DNA of 64,000 nucleotides from Eshraghiella sp045129695. GTDB lineage: Bacteria > Bacillota > Clostridia > Lachnospirales > Lachnospiraceae. The stretch covers positions 1-64,000 of the forward strand of contig JBGVJZ010000005.1 of NCBI GenBank assembly GCA_045129695.1. The letters run 5' to 3'. The notes under the pieces are model-generated. The model did not search any database. It was given only the letters and a program-made list of their open reading frames with translations, and was not told where the DNA came from. Position 1 is the first letter of the stretch; the number at the start of each line of letters is the position of its first letter. Below, piece after piece: positions 25,616 to 34,396 of the stretch. The position numbers were made by a program, and so were the translations under genes.

Positions 25616-27049
25616 ATGGGAACAGATTGTTATCAGACTCCCCTTGCAGAGAGATATGCAAGTAAGGAGATGCAGTATATTTTTTCTCCTGACAAGAAAT
25701 TCAGAACATGGAGAGAGCTTTGGATTGCCCTTGCGGAATCTGAGAAAGAATTAGGTTTAAATATTACGGACGAACAGATAGAAGAGTTGAAGGCTAACAA
25801 GGATGACATCAACTATGATGTTGCAAAAGCAAGGGAGAAAGAAGTAAGACATGATGTTATGTCCCATGTATATGCTTACGGTACACAGTGTCCGAAGGCT
25901 AAGGGAATTATCCATCTTGGTGCTACTTCATGCTATGTTGGCGATAATACTGACTTAATTATTATGACAGAGGCGCTTAAACTTGTTCGTAAGAAATTAA
26001 TTAATGTTATGAATGAGCTTGCTAAATTTGCAGATACATATAAAGCACTTCCTACACTTGCTTTTACACATTTTCAGCCGGCACAGCCGACAACAGTGGG
26101 TAAGAGAGCAACGCTCTGGCTAATGGAGTTAAAGCTTGACCTTGATGATTTGGATTATTTAATTGATTCTATGAGATTGTTAGGTTCTAAGGGTACAACC
26201 GGTACACAGGCAAGCTTCCTTGAATTGTTTGAAGGCGACCATGTAAAGATTCGTAAGCTTGACAATATGATAGCACAGAAGATGGGATTTATGGGAGTAT
26301 ATCCTGTATCAGGTCAGACCTATTCAAGAAAGGTTGATACAAGAGTTGTTAATGTACTTGCAGGAATTGCGGCGAGCGCACACAAGTTCTCTAATGATAT
26401 CCGTCTTTTACAGCATTTGAAAGAGATTGAGGAGCCGTTTGAGAAATCACAGATTGGTTCATCAGCAATGGCATATAAGCGTAATCCGATGAGAAGCGAG
26501 AGAATTGCTTCACTTGCTAATTTTGTAATGGCAGATGTTATGAATCCTGCAATTACAAGTGCTACACAGTGGTTTGAGAGAACACTTGATGATTCAGCTA
26601 ATAAGAGAATGTCAATTCCTGAGGCATTCCTTGCAGTTGACGGTATTCTTGATTTATATATGAATGTAGTTGACGGACTTGTAGTATATGATAAGGTTAT
26701 TTATAAACATATTATGGCAGAGCTTCCGTTTATGGCAACAGAGAACATTATGATGGATGCTGTTAAAGCCGGCGGAGACCGTCAGGAACTCCATGAGAAA
26801 ATCAGAACACTTTCTATGGAGGCAGGTAAGAGGGTTAAACAGGAAGGGCTTGATAACAACCTTCTTGAGCTCATTGCAGCTGACCCTGCGTTTAATATGA
26901 CTCTGGAGGACCTTCAGAAGTCCATGGATCCAGCTAAATATACCGGAAGATCCAAAGAGCAGGTTGAAGAGTTCTTAAGTGAAGTAATTCGTCCGATTCT
27001 TGATGCAAATGCAGATGACTTGGGAATTAAGGCAGAGATTAATGTTTAA
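25616..27049 (+). CDS. purB: Adenylosuccinate lyase
   Basis: Cleaves SAICAR to AICAR and adenylosuccinate to AMP, each with release of fumarate. The 477-residue protein carries the fumarase/aspartase superfamily signature GSSAMAYKRNPMRSER, the TSCYVGDN block near residue 100 and FTHFQPAQPTTVGKR. It is longer than Bacillus PurB and closer to the eukaryote-like group found in Clostridia. It follows purC and ends in a bidirectional hairpin. Confidence 0.95.
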   Translation: MGTDCYQTPLAERYASKEMQYIFSPDKKFRTWRELWIALAESEKELGLNITDEQIEELKANKDDINYDVAKAREKEVRHDVMSHVYAYGTQCPKAKGIIHLGATSCYVGDNTDLIIMTEALKLVRKKLINVMNELAKFADTYKALPTLAFTHFQPAQPTTVGKRATLWLMELKLDLDDLDYLIDSMRLLGSKGTTGTQASFLELFEGDHVKIRKLDNMIAQKMGFMGVYPVSGQTYSRKVDTRVVNVLAGIAASAHKFSNDIRLLQHLKEIEEPFEKSQIGSSAMAYKRNPMRSERIASLANFVMADVMNPAITSATQWFERTLDDSANKRMSIPEAFLAVDGILDLYMNVVDGLVVYDKVIYKHIMAELPFMATENIMMDAVKAGGDRQELHEKIRTLSMEAGKRVKQEGLDNNLLELIAADPAFNMTLEDLQKSMDPAKYTGRSKEQVEEFLSEVIRPILDANADDLGIKAEINV

Positions 27050-27073
27050 GATTTATAATTGATATGTTAAAAA

Positions 27074-27097
27074 AGAGATAGGCAACTATCTCTTTTT
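27074..27097 (+). terminator. Terminator after purB
   Basis: AGAGATAG, loop GCAA, CTATCTCT and TTTT: perfect 8-bp stem, with A-tract upstream so it can act in both directions. Confidence 0.85.
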
Positions 27098-27125
27098 GAT
27101 TTATGGAATCTATATAATAAAAATA

Positions 27126-27154
27126 TTTACAGATGAAAAAAATAGGTGTATACT
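27126..27154 (+). promoter_or_regulatory. Sigma-A promoter of purA
   Basis: TTTACA, 17-base spacer, TATACT, 39 bases upstream of the purA start. Confidence 0.65.
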
Positions 27155-27193
27155 TATCGTGCAAAAAATTGTAGCATAACAGGAGGAAACCAC

Positions 27194-28489
27194 ATGGTTA
27201 GAGCAATAGTTGGTGCAAACTGGGGCGATGAAGGAAAGGGCAAGATTACAGATATGCTTGCTGAGAAATCTGATATTATCGTAAGATTTCAGGGAGGCAG
27301 CAATGCAGGACACACAATAATTAATAATTATGGTAAGTTTGCATTACATTTACTTCCATCAGGAGTTTTTTATGACCACACAACAAGTATAATAGGTAAT
27401 GGTGTTGCACTTAACATTCCGTATCTTTTTAATGAAATTAAAAGTCTTGAAGAGAAGGGAGTTCCTACACCTAAGATACTTGTATCAGACAGAGCACAGA
27501 TTCTTATGCCATATCATGTGGATTTTGATGCATATGAGGAAGAGAGACTTGGTGGTAAGGCATTTGGTTCTACCAAATCAGGAATTGCTCCATTCTATTC
27601 TGACAAATATGCTAAAATAGGCTTTCAGGTAAGTGAGCTTTTTATGGATGAGGCTGATTTGAGAGAAAAGGTTGAAAGGGTAGTTGAGTACAAGAATATT
27701 CTGCTTACAAATCTTTATCACAAACCTGCAATGAATCCTGATGATATATTTAATCTTCTTATGTCATATAAGGAAATGGTAGCACCTTATGTTACGGACG
27801 TTTCACTTTTCCTGCATAAGGCAATTAAGGAAGGTAAGTCAATCCTTCTCGAAGGACAGCTTGGTTCATTAAAGGACCCTGACCATGGTATTTATCCAAT
27901 GGTTACATCATCTTCAACACTTGCAGCATACGGTGCAATCGGTGCCGGAATTCCTGCACAGGAGATTGATAATGTTATAACGGTTGTTAAGGCATACTCT
28001 TCAGCGGTTGGTGCGGGTGCGTTTGTAAGCGAGATTTTTGGAGATGAGGCACAGGAGCTTCGCGTAAGAGGAGGAGACGGCGGAGAATTTGGTGCTACTA
28101 CGGGAAGACCGAGAAGAATGGGCTGGTTTGATGCAGTTGCAACCAGATATGGCTGCAGAATGCAGGGCGCGACAGAGGTTGCGTTAACAGTTCTTGATGT
28201 ACTTGGATATCTTGATGAGATTCCTATGTGTGTCGGATATGAAATAGACGGAGAGGTTATTACAGACTTCCCTGTAACCTATAAATTAGAGAAGGCAAAG
28301 CCTGTTCTTAAGACTTTTAAGGGCTGGAAATGTGACATCAGAGGCATTCAGAAATATGAAGAGCTTCCACAGGAATGCCGCGACTATATTGAGGCAATAG
28401 AGGCTGAAATCGGAGTTCCGATTACAATGGTATCAAATGGTCCAAAACGTCATGATATAATTATGAGAGAAAGTAAATTAAGCAAATAA
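27194..28489 (+). CDS. purA: Adenylosuccinate synthetase
   Basis: GTP-dependent first step from IMP to AMP. The 431-residue protein begins VRAIVGANWGDEGKGKITD, the family's P-loop-like signature, with FQGGSNAGHTI and FGSTKSGIAPFYSDKYAK following; KRHDIIM ends the protein. ATG 27194 follows AGGAGGAAACCAC; the longer frame from 27146 starts inside the promoter. It is separate from purC-purB: its own promoter follows their terminator. Confidence 0.96.
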   Translation: MVRAIVGANWGDEGKGKITDMLAEKSDIIVRFQGGSNAGHTIINNYGKFALHLLPSGVFYDHTTSIIGNGVALNIPYLFNEIKSLEEKGVPTPKILVSDRAQILMPYHVDFDAYEEERLGGKAFGSTKSGIAPFYSDKYAKIGFQVSELFMDEADLREKVERVVEYKNILLTNLYHKPAMNPDDIFNLLMSYKEMVAPYVTDVSLFLHKAIKEGKSILLEGQLGSLKDPDHGIYPMVTSSSTLAAYGAIGAGIPAQEIDNVITVVKAYSSAVGAGAFVSEIFGDEAQELRVRGGDGGEFGATTGRPRRMGWFDAVATRYGCRMQGATEVALTVLDVLGYLDEIPMCVGYEIDGEVITDFPVTYKLEKAKPVLKTFKGWKCDIRGIQKYEELPQECRDYIEAIEAEIGVPITMVSNGPKRHDIIMRESKLSK

Positions 28490-28495
28490 AAAATT

Positions 28496-28527
28496 AAGAG
28501 TTCTGCACTTGCTGCAGAACTCTTTGT
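28496..28527. terminator. Bidirectional terminator between purA and a convergent gene
   Basis: AAGAGTTCTGCA (28496-28507) and TGCAGAACTCTT (28513-28524) form a perfect 12-bp stem with a 5-base loop. Confidence 0.85.
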
Positions 28528-28538
28528 ATTTGCAGGAT

Positions 28539-28814
28539 TTAATTCTTAAAATCCTCTTCGGTATACGGGTCATCCGAATCATTTGCATATGTTTTGTCTT
28601 CCGGCTTGGAATCCTTTTTGGAAAGTTTGTAGAACATTAAAATTAAATATATTACAATAGGTATGCCTATGGTTCCGAGTAAGGCCAATTTAAGCATTGT
28701 CTGAGCCCATGGACTGCGTATTAAGGCAAAAACAAGTGTGGAAAGATACAAGCCTAAAAGCAGTGCTATGCAGATGATTGCAAGAACCTGTTTAAAAGAT
28801 ACTTTTCGCTTCAT
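28539..28814 (-). CDS. Small membrane protein with two helices
   Basis: A 91-residue protein with a basic N-terminus (MKRKVSFK), two hydrophobic segments (residues about 9-32 and 40-62) and an acidic, hydrophilic tail ending DDPYTEEDF. No family recognised. ATG follows GGAGGTAATTT on the minus strand, a strong site. It converges on purA and shares its terminator. Confidence 0.75.
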   Translation of the reverse strand: MKRKVSFKQVLAIICIALLLGLYLSTLVFALIRSPWAQTMLKLALLGTIGIPIVIYLILMFYKLSKKDSKPEDKTYANDSDDPYTEEDFKN

Positions 28815-28895
28815 AAATTACCTCCAAAAATATCATAACAAGAGTATAACAGCAAATTTGCTTTAAAGATAGTTTATTTTGAAAAATTTTTATAT

Positions 28896-28924
28896 TTGAC
28901 TTAGAAGAGAGATTGTTATATACT
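28896..28924 (+). promoter_or_regulatory. Promoter of the SEC-C protein gene
   Basis: TTGACT, 17-base spacer, TATACT, 45 bases before the start. Confidence 0.7.
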
Positions 28925-28969
28925 TTGTATGTATTGAGATAATTAATATTGCGTTAAGGAGAAAGCACA

Positions 28970-29476
28970 ATGGCATTATTAGAAACATGGAGAACAATGG
29001 CCTATGACGAGAAAGCTGATCAGCGTAAATTACAGATGTTCTGGGCTAATTATTTTAACCTTGAAAAGGGAATTTATCAGCAGATTTTAAAGACACCTGA
29101 CGAGCCTGCTAAGGGAACCGTTAAGGAGCTTGCAGAGAAGTTTAATATTGATGTTATGAGCATGGTTGGTTTCCTGGATGGAATCAACGACAGTCTTAAG
29201 GTACCTAATCCGATTGAGACAATGGAGGAGGATACAGAGGTTAACCTTGATTATGATAAGGAACTTCTTTATAAGAACATGGTTGACGCTAAAGCGGACT
29301 GGCTTTATGAACTTCCTGAATGGGACGCATTAATTGATGTTGAGAGAAGAAGAGTTCTTTACAAAGAGCAGAAGCTTTCAACAACAGTTTTCAAGGATAA
29401 GAAGATTGGAAGAAATGACCCATGTCCATGCGGCAGCGGACTTAAATATAAGAAATGCTGCGGCAAGAACGCATAA
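28970..29476 (+). CDS. SEC-C motif protein
   Basis: A 168-residue soluble protein ending in a zinc-binding SEC-C motif: GRNDPCPCGSGLKYKKCCG (C-x-C-x8-C-C). The rest is helical, with WRTMAYDEKADQRKLQMFW and an acidic middle (METMEEDTEVNLDYDKEL-like). SEC-C tails occur in SecA, where they contact SecB or ribosomes, and in many small proteins of unknown role. It may assist ribosome or secretion functions; not established. ATG follows AAGGAGAAAGCACA. Confidence 0.85.
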   Translation: MALLETWRTMAYDEKADQRKLQMFWANYFNLEKGIYQQILKTPDEPAKGTVKELAEKFNIDVMSMVGFLDGINDSLKVPNPIETMEEDTEVNLDYDKELLYKNMVDAKADWLYELPEWDALIDVERRRVLYKEQKLSTTVFKDKKIGRNDPCPCGSGLKYKKCCGKNA

Positions 29477-29555
29477 ATTAAAGAGAAAATTTGAACGAGT
29501 CAGAAATGAAATTTTTGACGCGTTTATATTATGGGAGATTACGGAGAATATGGTT

Positions 29556-30350
29556 ATGAAGAAAATATTAGTTACATTGCTTATTGCGTCAATGGGTGCA
29601 GCCATTTTGGCAGGCTGTGGCGAAAGCAAAAAGAGTGACAGCAGGAAAGAGACTGGTGCGGAGAATACTTCATCTAATGAAGTAACAACAGAGGATAAAG
29701 CGACAACGGAAGATAAGGAGACAGAATCTCAGACTCTGGAAGAGAGCGGGTTTGAGGGTGAGGTGTGCACTTGGACCAGTTCAGGTGTGAAGCTGAAGCT
29801 TACATATGATGCGGATGCAATTGAAGTAGATAAGGCAGAGGATGGTTATTCACTTAAGCTCGGGTTGAAGGATAAATATTATAGTGAACAGTTTGATATA
29901 GTTAAGGGAAGTGTTCAGGATTTTTATGACAGATATAAAACAGAGCTGGATAATAATGTAGCCAATCCTAAGACTACTGTTGTGACGGATGACGGGGGCG
30001 GCAAGGAAGAAAATGCTACAACGGTTCAGTATAATATGACAGAAACCTATAGTAATGCCTATATTAGTGAACCGGAGATAATTGAAGTAGAAAGCGGCAT
30101 GACGGTATATCGTTTTGAAAGAAAATATACCGTTACCCAGACAAATGAGAATATAACCAATCCGGGAGATAATCCTGAACCGTATGTGTATGATGTTGAC
30201 AAATATCATTATGTAATTGATGTGGGAAATAATTATTGCGCTTATGTTTTTTCATTTAGTCCGGATATGAAAACTCCTGATAAAGAACTCAAAACAGATG
30301 CGTTAAAGACCATGCTTGATGCTATGTATATAGAAATCGTAACAGAATAA
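29556..30350 (+). CDS. Secreted lipoprotein of unknown function
   Basis: A 264-residue protein with a lipoprotein signal: KKILVTLLIASMGAAILAGC, cysteine at about residue 21. A Ser/Thr/Glu-rich linker (to about residue 58) precedes a beta-rich domain with no family I recognise. ATG 29556 is preferred to ATG 29550 because the GGAG site is then correctly spaced; the longer frame upstream overlaps the SEC-C gene and is not real. A bidirectional terminator follows. Confidence 0.8.
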   Translation: MKKILVTLLIASMGAAILAGCGESKKSDSRKETGAENTSSNEVTTEDKATTEDKETESQTLEESGFEGEVCTWTSSGVKLKLTYDADAIEVDKAEDGYSLKLGLKDKYYSEQFDIVKGSVQDFYDRYKTELDNNVANPKTTVVTDDGGGKEENATTVQYNMTETYSNAYISEPEIIEVESGMTVYRFERKYTVTQTNENITNPGDNPEPYVYDVDKYHYVIDVGNNYCAYVFSFSPDMKTPDKELKTDALKTMLDAMYIEIVTE

Positions 30351-30355
30351 TACAC

Positions 30356-30385
30356 AAAAAAGGAACCTTTAGAAGGTTCCTTTTT
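30356..30385. terminator. Bidirectional terminator
   Basis: GGAACCTT (30362-30369), loop TAG, AAGGTTCC (30373-30380), flanked by A5 and T5. It serves the lipoprotein gene and the convergent minus-strand gene, whose last codons lie inside the hairpin. Confidence 0.88.
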
Positions 30386-31331
30386 CATTGCCGACCATGA
30401 TTTCCGGAAATCTGCTCTGGAGATGGGAGATAATATCATCCGAAACATCCTCGGGAACATGCGGAATCTTGGTGAAAATTTTATTTTCGGTTACAATGCA
30501 GAGTGGACACTGTATATCAGCCCTGCCGTTCCTGTTGGTAAATTCATTGTATTTATATATCCATACAATTTGTTCAAGCGGAATAACTACCATGTTGCAG
30601 GCTCTTGTCACACCGAAGAAAAAGGTTTCACTTACAAATAAATTCTCGCTGAACATTGTTGCGGATTCATTGAATTCCTGCTCGGCAAGTGCATAGGTGC
30701 TTTTCATTCTGCCGTATTTGCGGAGCCTGAAAAAAGGAAGTGAAATATAAGGATTTAAAAATACAATAACCGTAAAAATTATATCCACAAAAACCATAAC
30801 CGTAAAAACAAACAGTGCGTAGATAAAAAAGGTTTCAGCACTGTGTACATAGTCAAACTGGTTTACGAAGGTTGCGGGCGTAAGCCTGCTTAGTAAATCC
30901 GTTGAAAATTCAAGCTCATCAGATATGCTTGCAATTACTGTTTCGTACATGTTATCATTATGTGTCAGATGTGCGTTAAAAGTAAAATCTGTAAGAATTG
31001 AATAATTCTCAGGAATTTTGTCTTCACATATGAGAAAAAGATAACATATTCCATCTTCAATTGCATAATAGACCCTGGCAACAGTCCGGTCATAAATATG
31101 ATAATCAATTCCTGCATAGTATAGTGTATCAACTGTAAGCGTAATATTACGGGTGCCGGAATCGTATAGCGTATCTACTGAAGAAAGCTTATTTACTTTA
31201 TATGGATTGATATGGTCCTTGAGAGGATTAATTATAAACACAATTAATAATATTACAAAAATAATAATCGGAATAACAAGCCTCGGAAGGTACATTTGTC
31301 TTATATATTGTTTTAATGTTTTATGCTTCAT
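30369..31331 (-). CDS. Membrane protein of unknown function
   Basis: About 320 residues. There is an N-terminal hydrophobic helix (LVIPIIIFVILLIVFIINP), a ~130-residue probably extracytoplasmic domain (VDTLYDSGTRNITLTVDTLYYAG onwards), a second pair of hydrophobic segments around FFIYALFVFTVMVFVDIIF, and a cytoplasmic C-terminal domain with VVIPLEQIVWIYKY, resembling PH-like or YcxB-type domains. No confident family. Start: ATG 31331 has no clear ribosome site; a TTG at 31367 would add 12 residues. Divergent from the methyltransferase gene. Confidence 0.7.
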   Translation of the reverse strand: MKHKTLKQYIRQMYLPRLVIPIIIFVILLIVFIINPLKDHINPYKVNKLSSVDTLYDSGTRNITLTVDTLYYAGIDYHIYDRTVARVYYAIEDGICYLFLICEDKIPENYSILTDFTFNAHLTHNDNMYETVIASISDELEFSTDLLSRLTPATFVNQFDYVHSAETFFIYALFVFTVMVFVDIIFTVIVFLNPYISLPFFRLRKYGRMKSTYALAEQEFNESATMFSENLFVSETFFFGVTRACNMVVIPLEQIVWIYKYNEFTNRNGRADIQCPLCIVTENKIFTKIPHVPEDVSDDIISHLQSRFPEIMVGNEKGTF

Positions 31332-31385
31332 AGATTTTAGTATAGGATAGCAAAGTAAAATAATCAAGTAGAATAGGGTGAAAAA

Positions 31386-32132
31386 ATGAAGGAATATACA
31401 GGCTTCGCCGAAGTTTATGATGAATTTATGTCAAATATTCCATATGATGAGTGGGTAGAGAAAATAGACCGATATCTTCAAGCAAAGTCCTGTGGCAGAA
31501 GAATTCTGGAATTGGGCTGTGGAACAGGAAGCTTTACTCTGAGAATGAAGCGGAAGGACTATGAGATACTGGGAACTGATTTTTCCATGGATATGTTAAG
31601 AATTGCACGCAAAAAAGCAAAGAGACAGAAAATATGCTGTGAATTTCAATTTCAGGATATGAGAGCACTTGAACTTGATGAGGAGTTTGACTGCGTTGTA
31701 AGCGTATGTGATTCAATGAATTATATGACAGGTAAATTCGATTTGGAATCGGCGTTCTCTTCGGTCTTGGGAGTTTTAAAACCAGGAGGTATATTTCTCT
31801 TTGATATGAAGACGGAAAGCTTTTACAGGGAATTAGGAGAAAACATTTATGTGGATGAGACTGACACCGGTGATTATGTATGGAAGAATTTCTATGATTG
31901 TGCATCCAAGGATAATTATTATGAACTGAATATATATATTAAAGGACGGGGAAATCGCTATATCAAGCATTCAGAGGAGCATTTACAGCATGCTTTTACC
32001 ATGGAGGAAGTTGTTGAATGTGCAGAAAAATGCGGCTTCATTATAAAAGAAATTCTGGGTATGGATTTATTAAGTCCCGGGGATTATAATGCAGAAAGAG
32101 TATATTACGTTTTGGAAAGGAAAAAATCATGA
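31386..32132 (+). CDS. SAM-dependent methyltransferase (class I)
   Basis: A 248-residue soluble methyltransferase. The SAM-binding motif I is ILELGCGTGSFTLRM at about residues 39-53, with the acidic motif II following (EILGTDFSMDML), and FDCVVSVCDSMNYM (motif IV). The target is unknown; the N-terminus FAEVYDEFMSNIPYDEW is typical of small-molecule methyltransferases. It overlaps hslO by 4 bases (ATGA), so the two are translationally coupled. Confidence 0.88.
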   Translation: MKEYTGFAEVYDEFMSNIPYDEWVEKIDRYLQAKSCGRRILELGCGTGSFTLRMKRKDYEILGTDFSMDMLRIARKKAKRQKICCEFQFQDMRALELDEEFDCVVSVCDSMNYMTGKFDLESAFSSVLGVLKPGGIFLFDMKTESFYRELGENIYVDETDTGDYVWKNFYDCASKDNYYELNIYIKGRGNRYIKHSEEHLQHAFTMEEVVECAEKCGFIIKEILGMDLLSPGDYNAERVYYVLERKKS

Positions 32133-33004
32133 AAGACTATATGATAAGAGGTACGGCCGCAAATGGACAGGTAAGGGCGTTTGCAGCTTTTACAAAGGAG
32201 ACCGTTGAAAAAGCGAGAACAGCACATAATACAAGTCCTGTTGTTACGGCGGCACTTGGAAGACTGCTAACAGCCGGTGCGATGATGGGCAGTATGATGA
32301 AAGGGGAGAAGGACATTCTTACACTTAAGGTAGAGGGTAGTGGTCCCATCAAATCAATCATGGTAACAGCGGATTCGGCAGGAAGAGTAAAGGGGTATCC
32401 TCAGGTTTCAAGAATTCCTTTAATGGTTAATGATAAAGGAAAGTTGGATGTTGCAGGCGGAATTGGAGTAGGTTTGCTTACTGTAATTAAAGATATTGGT
32501 TTAAAAGAGCCATATAGTGGAACCTGTGAATTGGTTACAAGCGAAATTGCAGAGGATATAACATATTATTTTGCATCCAGCGAGCAGACTCCTTCTTCAG
32601 TTGGACTCGGGGTGCTTGTTTCTGAGGATGAAAGTGTTGCGCAGGCAGGAGGCTTTATTGTACAGATTATGCCTGATGCCACCGAGGAGACAATTTCAGC
32701 AATAGAAGAGAACTTAACAAAGATTACCTCAGTAACAGCACTTCTTGAAGAAGGATTATCACCGGAGGATATTCTTAACAGAATTTTAGACGGGCTTGAT
32801 TTGGAGATTCTTGATACAATGACTGTAGGGTTTGAGTGCGACTGCTCAAGAGAAAAGGTTGAGGGAGCAATTGTGCTTTTAAATAAAGAGGATATAGAAG
32901 CAATTATTGAGGATGGTGAACCGATTGAAGTAAAATGTCATTTCTGTAATACATCATACAATTTTGATTTGGATGACCTGAAACGCATTAAAAATTGCAA
33001 ATAA
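32129..33004 (+). CDS. hslO: Redox-regulated chaperone Hsp33
   Basis: Chaperone activated by oxidation. The 291-residue protein has the Hsp33 N-terminal fold (VRAFAAFTKETVEKARTAHNTSPVV, LGRLLTAGAMMGSMMKGEKD) and the zinc-binding redox switch at the C-terminus: FECDCSREKV (C-x-C) and VKCHFCNTSYNF (C-x2-C). It starts within the end of the methyltransferase gene (ATGA overlap). This pairing suggests a shared stress-related transcript, but no role is known for the methyltransferase in it. Confidence 0.96.
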   Translation: MKDYMIRGTAANGQVRAFAAFTKETVEKARTAHNTSPVVTAALGRLLTAGAMMGSMMKGEKDILTLKVEGSGPIKSIMVTADSAGRVKGYPQVSRIPLMVNDKGKLDVAGGIGVGLLTVIKDIGLKEPYSGTCELVTSEIAEDITYYFASSEQTPSSVGLGVLVSEDESVAQAGGFIVQIMPDATEETISAIEENLTKITSVTALLEEGLSPEDILNRILDGLDLEILDTMTVGFECDCSREKVEGAIVLLNKEDIEAIIEDGEPIEVKCHFCNTSYNFDLDDLKRIKNCK

Positions 33005-33008
33005 AAAA

Positions 33009-33037
33009 TTGACTTATTTTTACCAATATGTTAGATT
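33009..33037 (+). promoter_or_regulatory. Promoter of the cold-shock gene
   Basis: TTGACT, 17-base spacer, TAGATT; transcription starting near 33044 leaves a ~50-base leader, as usual for csp genes. Confidence 0.55.
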
Positions 33038-33092
33038 TAATTTGTCGTAAATATACGATGATATTTTTTTTATTTATTTTGGAGGTATTACC

Positions 33093-33293
33093 ATGAACAA
33101 AGGTACAGTTAAGTGGTTCAATAATCAGAAAGGATATGGCTTCATTTCTGATGAAGAAGGTAAGGATGTATTCGTTCATTACTCAGGACTCGATATGGAA
33201 GGCTACAAGACTCTTGAAGAGGGTCAGGCTGTTGAGTTTGAAGTAGTTGACGGTGCTAAGGGACCACAGGCGACACACGTTAAGAGAGTTTGA
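33093..33293 (+). CDS. cspA: Cold-shock protein (CspA/CspB type)
   Basis: A 66-residue single-stranded nucleic-acid-binding protein. RNP1 (KGYGFIS) and RNP2 (DVFVHYS) are intact, with the family start MNKGTVKWFNNQKGYGFI. It acts as RNA chaperone. GGAGG precedes the ATG. It is monocistronic with its own promoter and terminator. Confidence 0.97.
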   Translation: MNKGTVKWFNNQKGYGFISDEEGKDVFVHYSGLDMEGYKTLEEGQAVEFEVVDGAKGPQATHVKRV

Positions 33294-33390
33294 TTAACGA
33301 AGCTATAATCCAAAGTTTGCAGTGTGCCTTTTTCAATATATAATTAATTATTTTTATTAAAAAAAGTATATTGTCATTCACAAGATTATG

Positions 33391-33421
33391 AAAAGGGCTG
33401 TCAGTCATCTGATAGCCTTTT
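33391..33421 (+). terminator. Terminator after the cold-shock gene
   Basis: AAAGGGCTGTCAG, loop TCAT, CTGATAGCCTTT: 13-bp stem with two G-U pairs and a T-tract. Confidence 0.8.
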
Positions 33422-33447
33422 GACGTATTAGATAGAAAGGAAGCTGT

Positions 33448-34359
33448 ATGAAGAATTTATTTTTAACGGATACATCTATTCCTAAGGGATATGAATATCT
33501 ATTGGAAGAAACATTACCGACAAGTGCCATTGTGTACAGTGTAATTGGTATGGTTCTGATTTTTGCTGCAATGGTAGCAATGGTTATTTTAGTAAGGAAT
33601 AAGGAGAAAGGCTCAATCGTTTGCATGATTGCAGGCGTTTCTTTCTTCATTATATTTGATTTCCTGCTTGTAATGGTTGCAGGTATATTTATATCATCAT
33701 TAAATTTTGGTGCATATCTGGTGTTATCATCGTTAATTGCTTCGGTTATACCTTTAGTGGGACGAGTATTGTTTACTATTCTTTTATCCAGAAAATATGA
33801 TACCATGAAGGACCAGTTCGGTTATGGTATTGGAATTATGGGAGTGAAGGCTGTAGCGTCAATTTTTACGCTTTTTGTGCCGGTAATGAATTATATTCAG
33901 ATTGAAAATCTGGGAGTAGGATACTTCTTTCCGCCGGAACTGACTGAGGAAATTGCAAATGAGCAGGCAGAAAGCCTGATTGAAATGCTTGAGTTTGATT
34001 ACCGACAGTGTATTCTTATGATGCTTATTTCAGTTTCAGTAATGGTAAGCTATGTAGCATTATCCGTTCCGATTTATGCCGCCTGCAACGGAGGAAAGAG
34101 TAAGGGCTGGTATGGCTTTGCTTTAGGCGGATATTTCCTGCTGGCAGTATGTGAATGCCTGTTTAATAATGATGTTTTTAATATTCCTGCAGTTTTCATT
34201 GCAGTGGCAATTGCCTGCGGTATCGTATTTATTGCAGTTAAGCTTTATAAGGAGCTTAAGCCTGATGAAGAGAAGAAAGAGAATAAGAAAACAGAGGAGA
34301 GCATTAGCAAAAATGCCCGTACTAAGATCCCGAAATTTAAGGATTTGGATAAGTTATAA
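33448..34359 (+). CDS. Polytopic membrane protein of unknown function
   Basis: A 303-residue protein with about seven hydrophobic helices (first around residues 26-50: AIVYSVIGMVLIFAAMVAMVILV). It ends in a highly charged cytoplasmic tail rich in Lys and Glu (about residues 265-303). No family recognised. The helices contain few charged residues that would suggest a transporter. ATG follows AGAAAGGAAGCTGT. A hairpin shared with the convergent lipoprotein gene follows. Confidence 0.75.
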   Translation: MKNLFLTDTSIPKGYEYLLEETLPTSAIVYSVIGMVLIFAAMVAMVILVRNKEKGSIVCMIAGVSFFIIFDFLLVMVAGIFISSLNFGAYLVLSSLIASVIPLVGRVLFTILLSRKYDTMKDQFGYGIGIMGVKAVASIFTLFVPVMNYIQIENLGVGYFFPPELTEEIANEQAESLIEMLEFDYRQCILMMLISVSVMVSYVALSVPIYAACNGGKSKGWYGFALGGYFLLAVCECLFNNDVFNIPAVFIAVAIACGIVFIAVKLYKELKPDEEKKENKKTEESISKNARTKIPKFKDLDKL

Positions 34360-34365
34360 AAATAT

Positions 34366-34396
34366 AGCCGTGCTTTAAGCACGGCTGTAAATTTTT
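34366..34396. terminator. Bidirectional terminator
   Basis: AGCCGTGCT (34366-34374), loop TTA, AGCACGGCT (34378-34386), then a T-rich stretch; A-rich on the other side for the convergent gene. Confidence 0.85.
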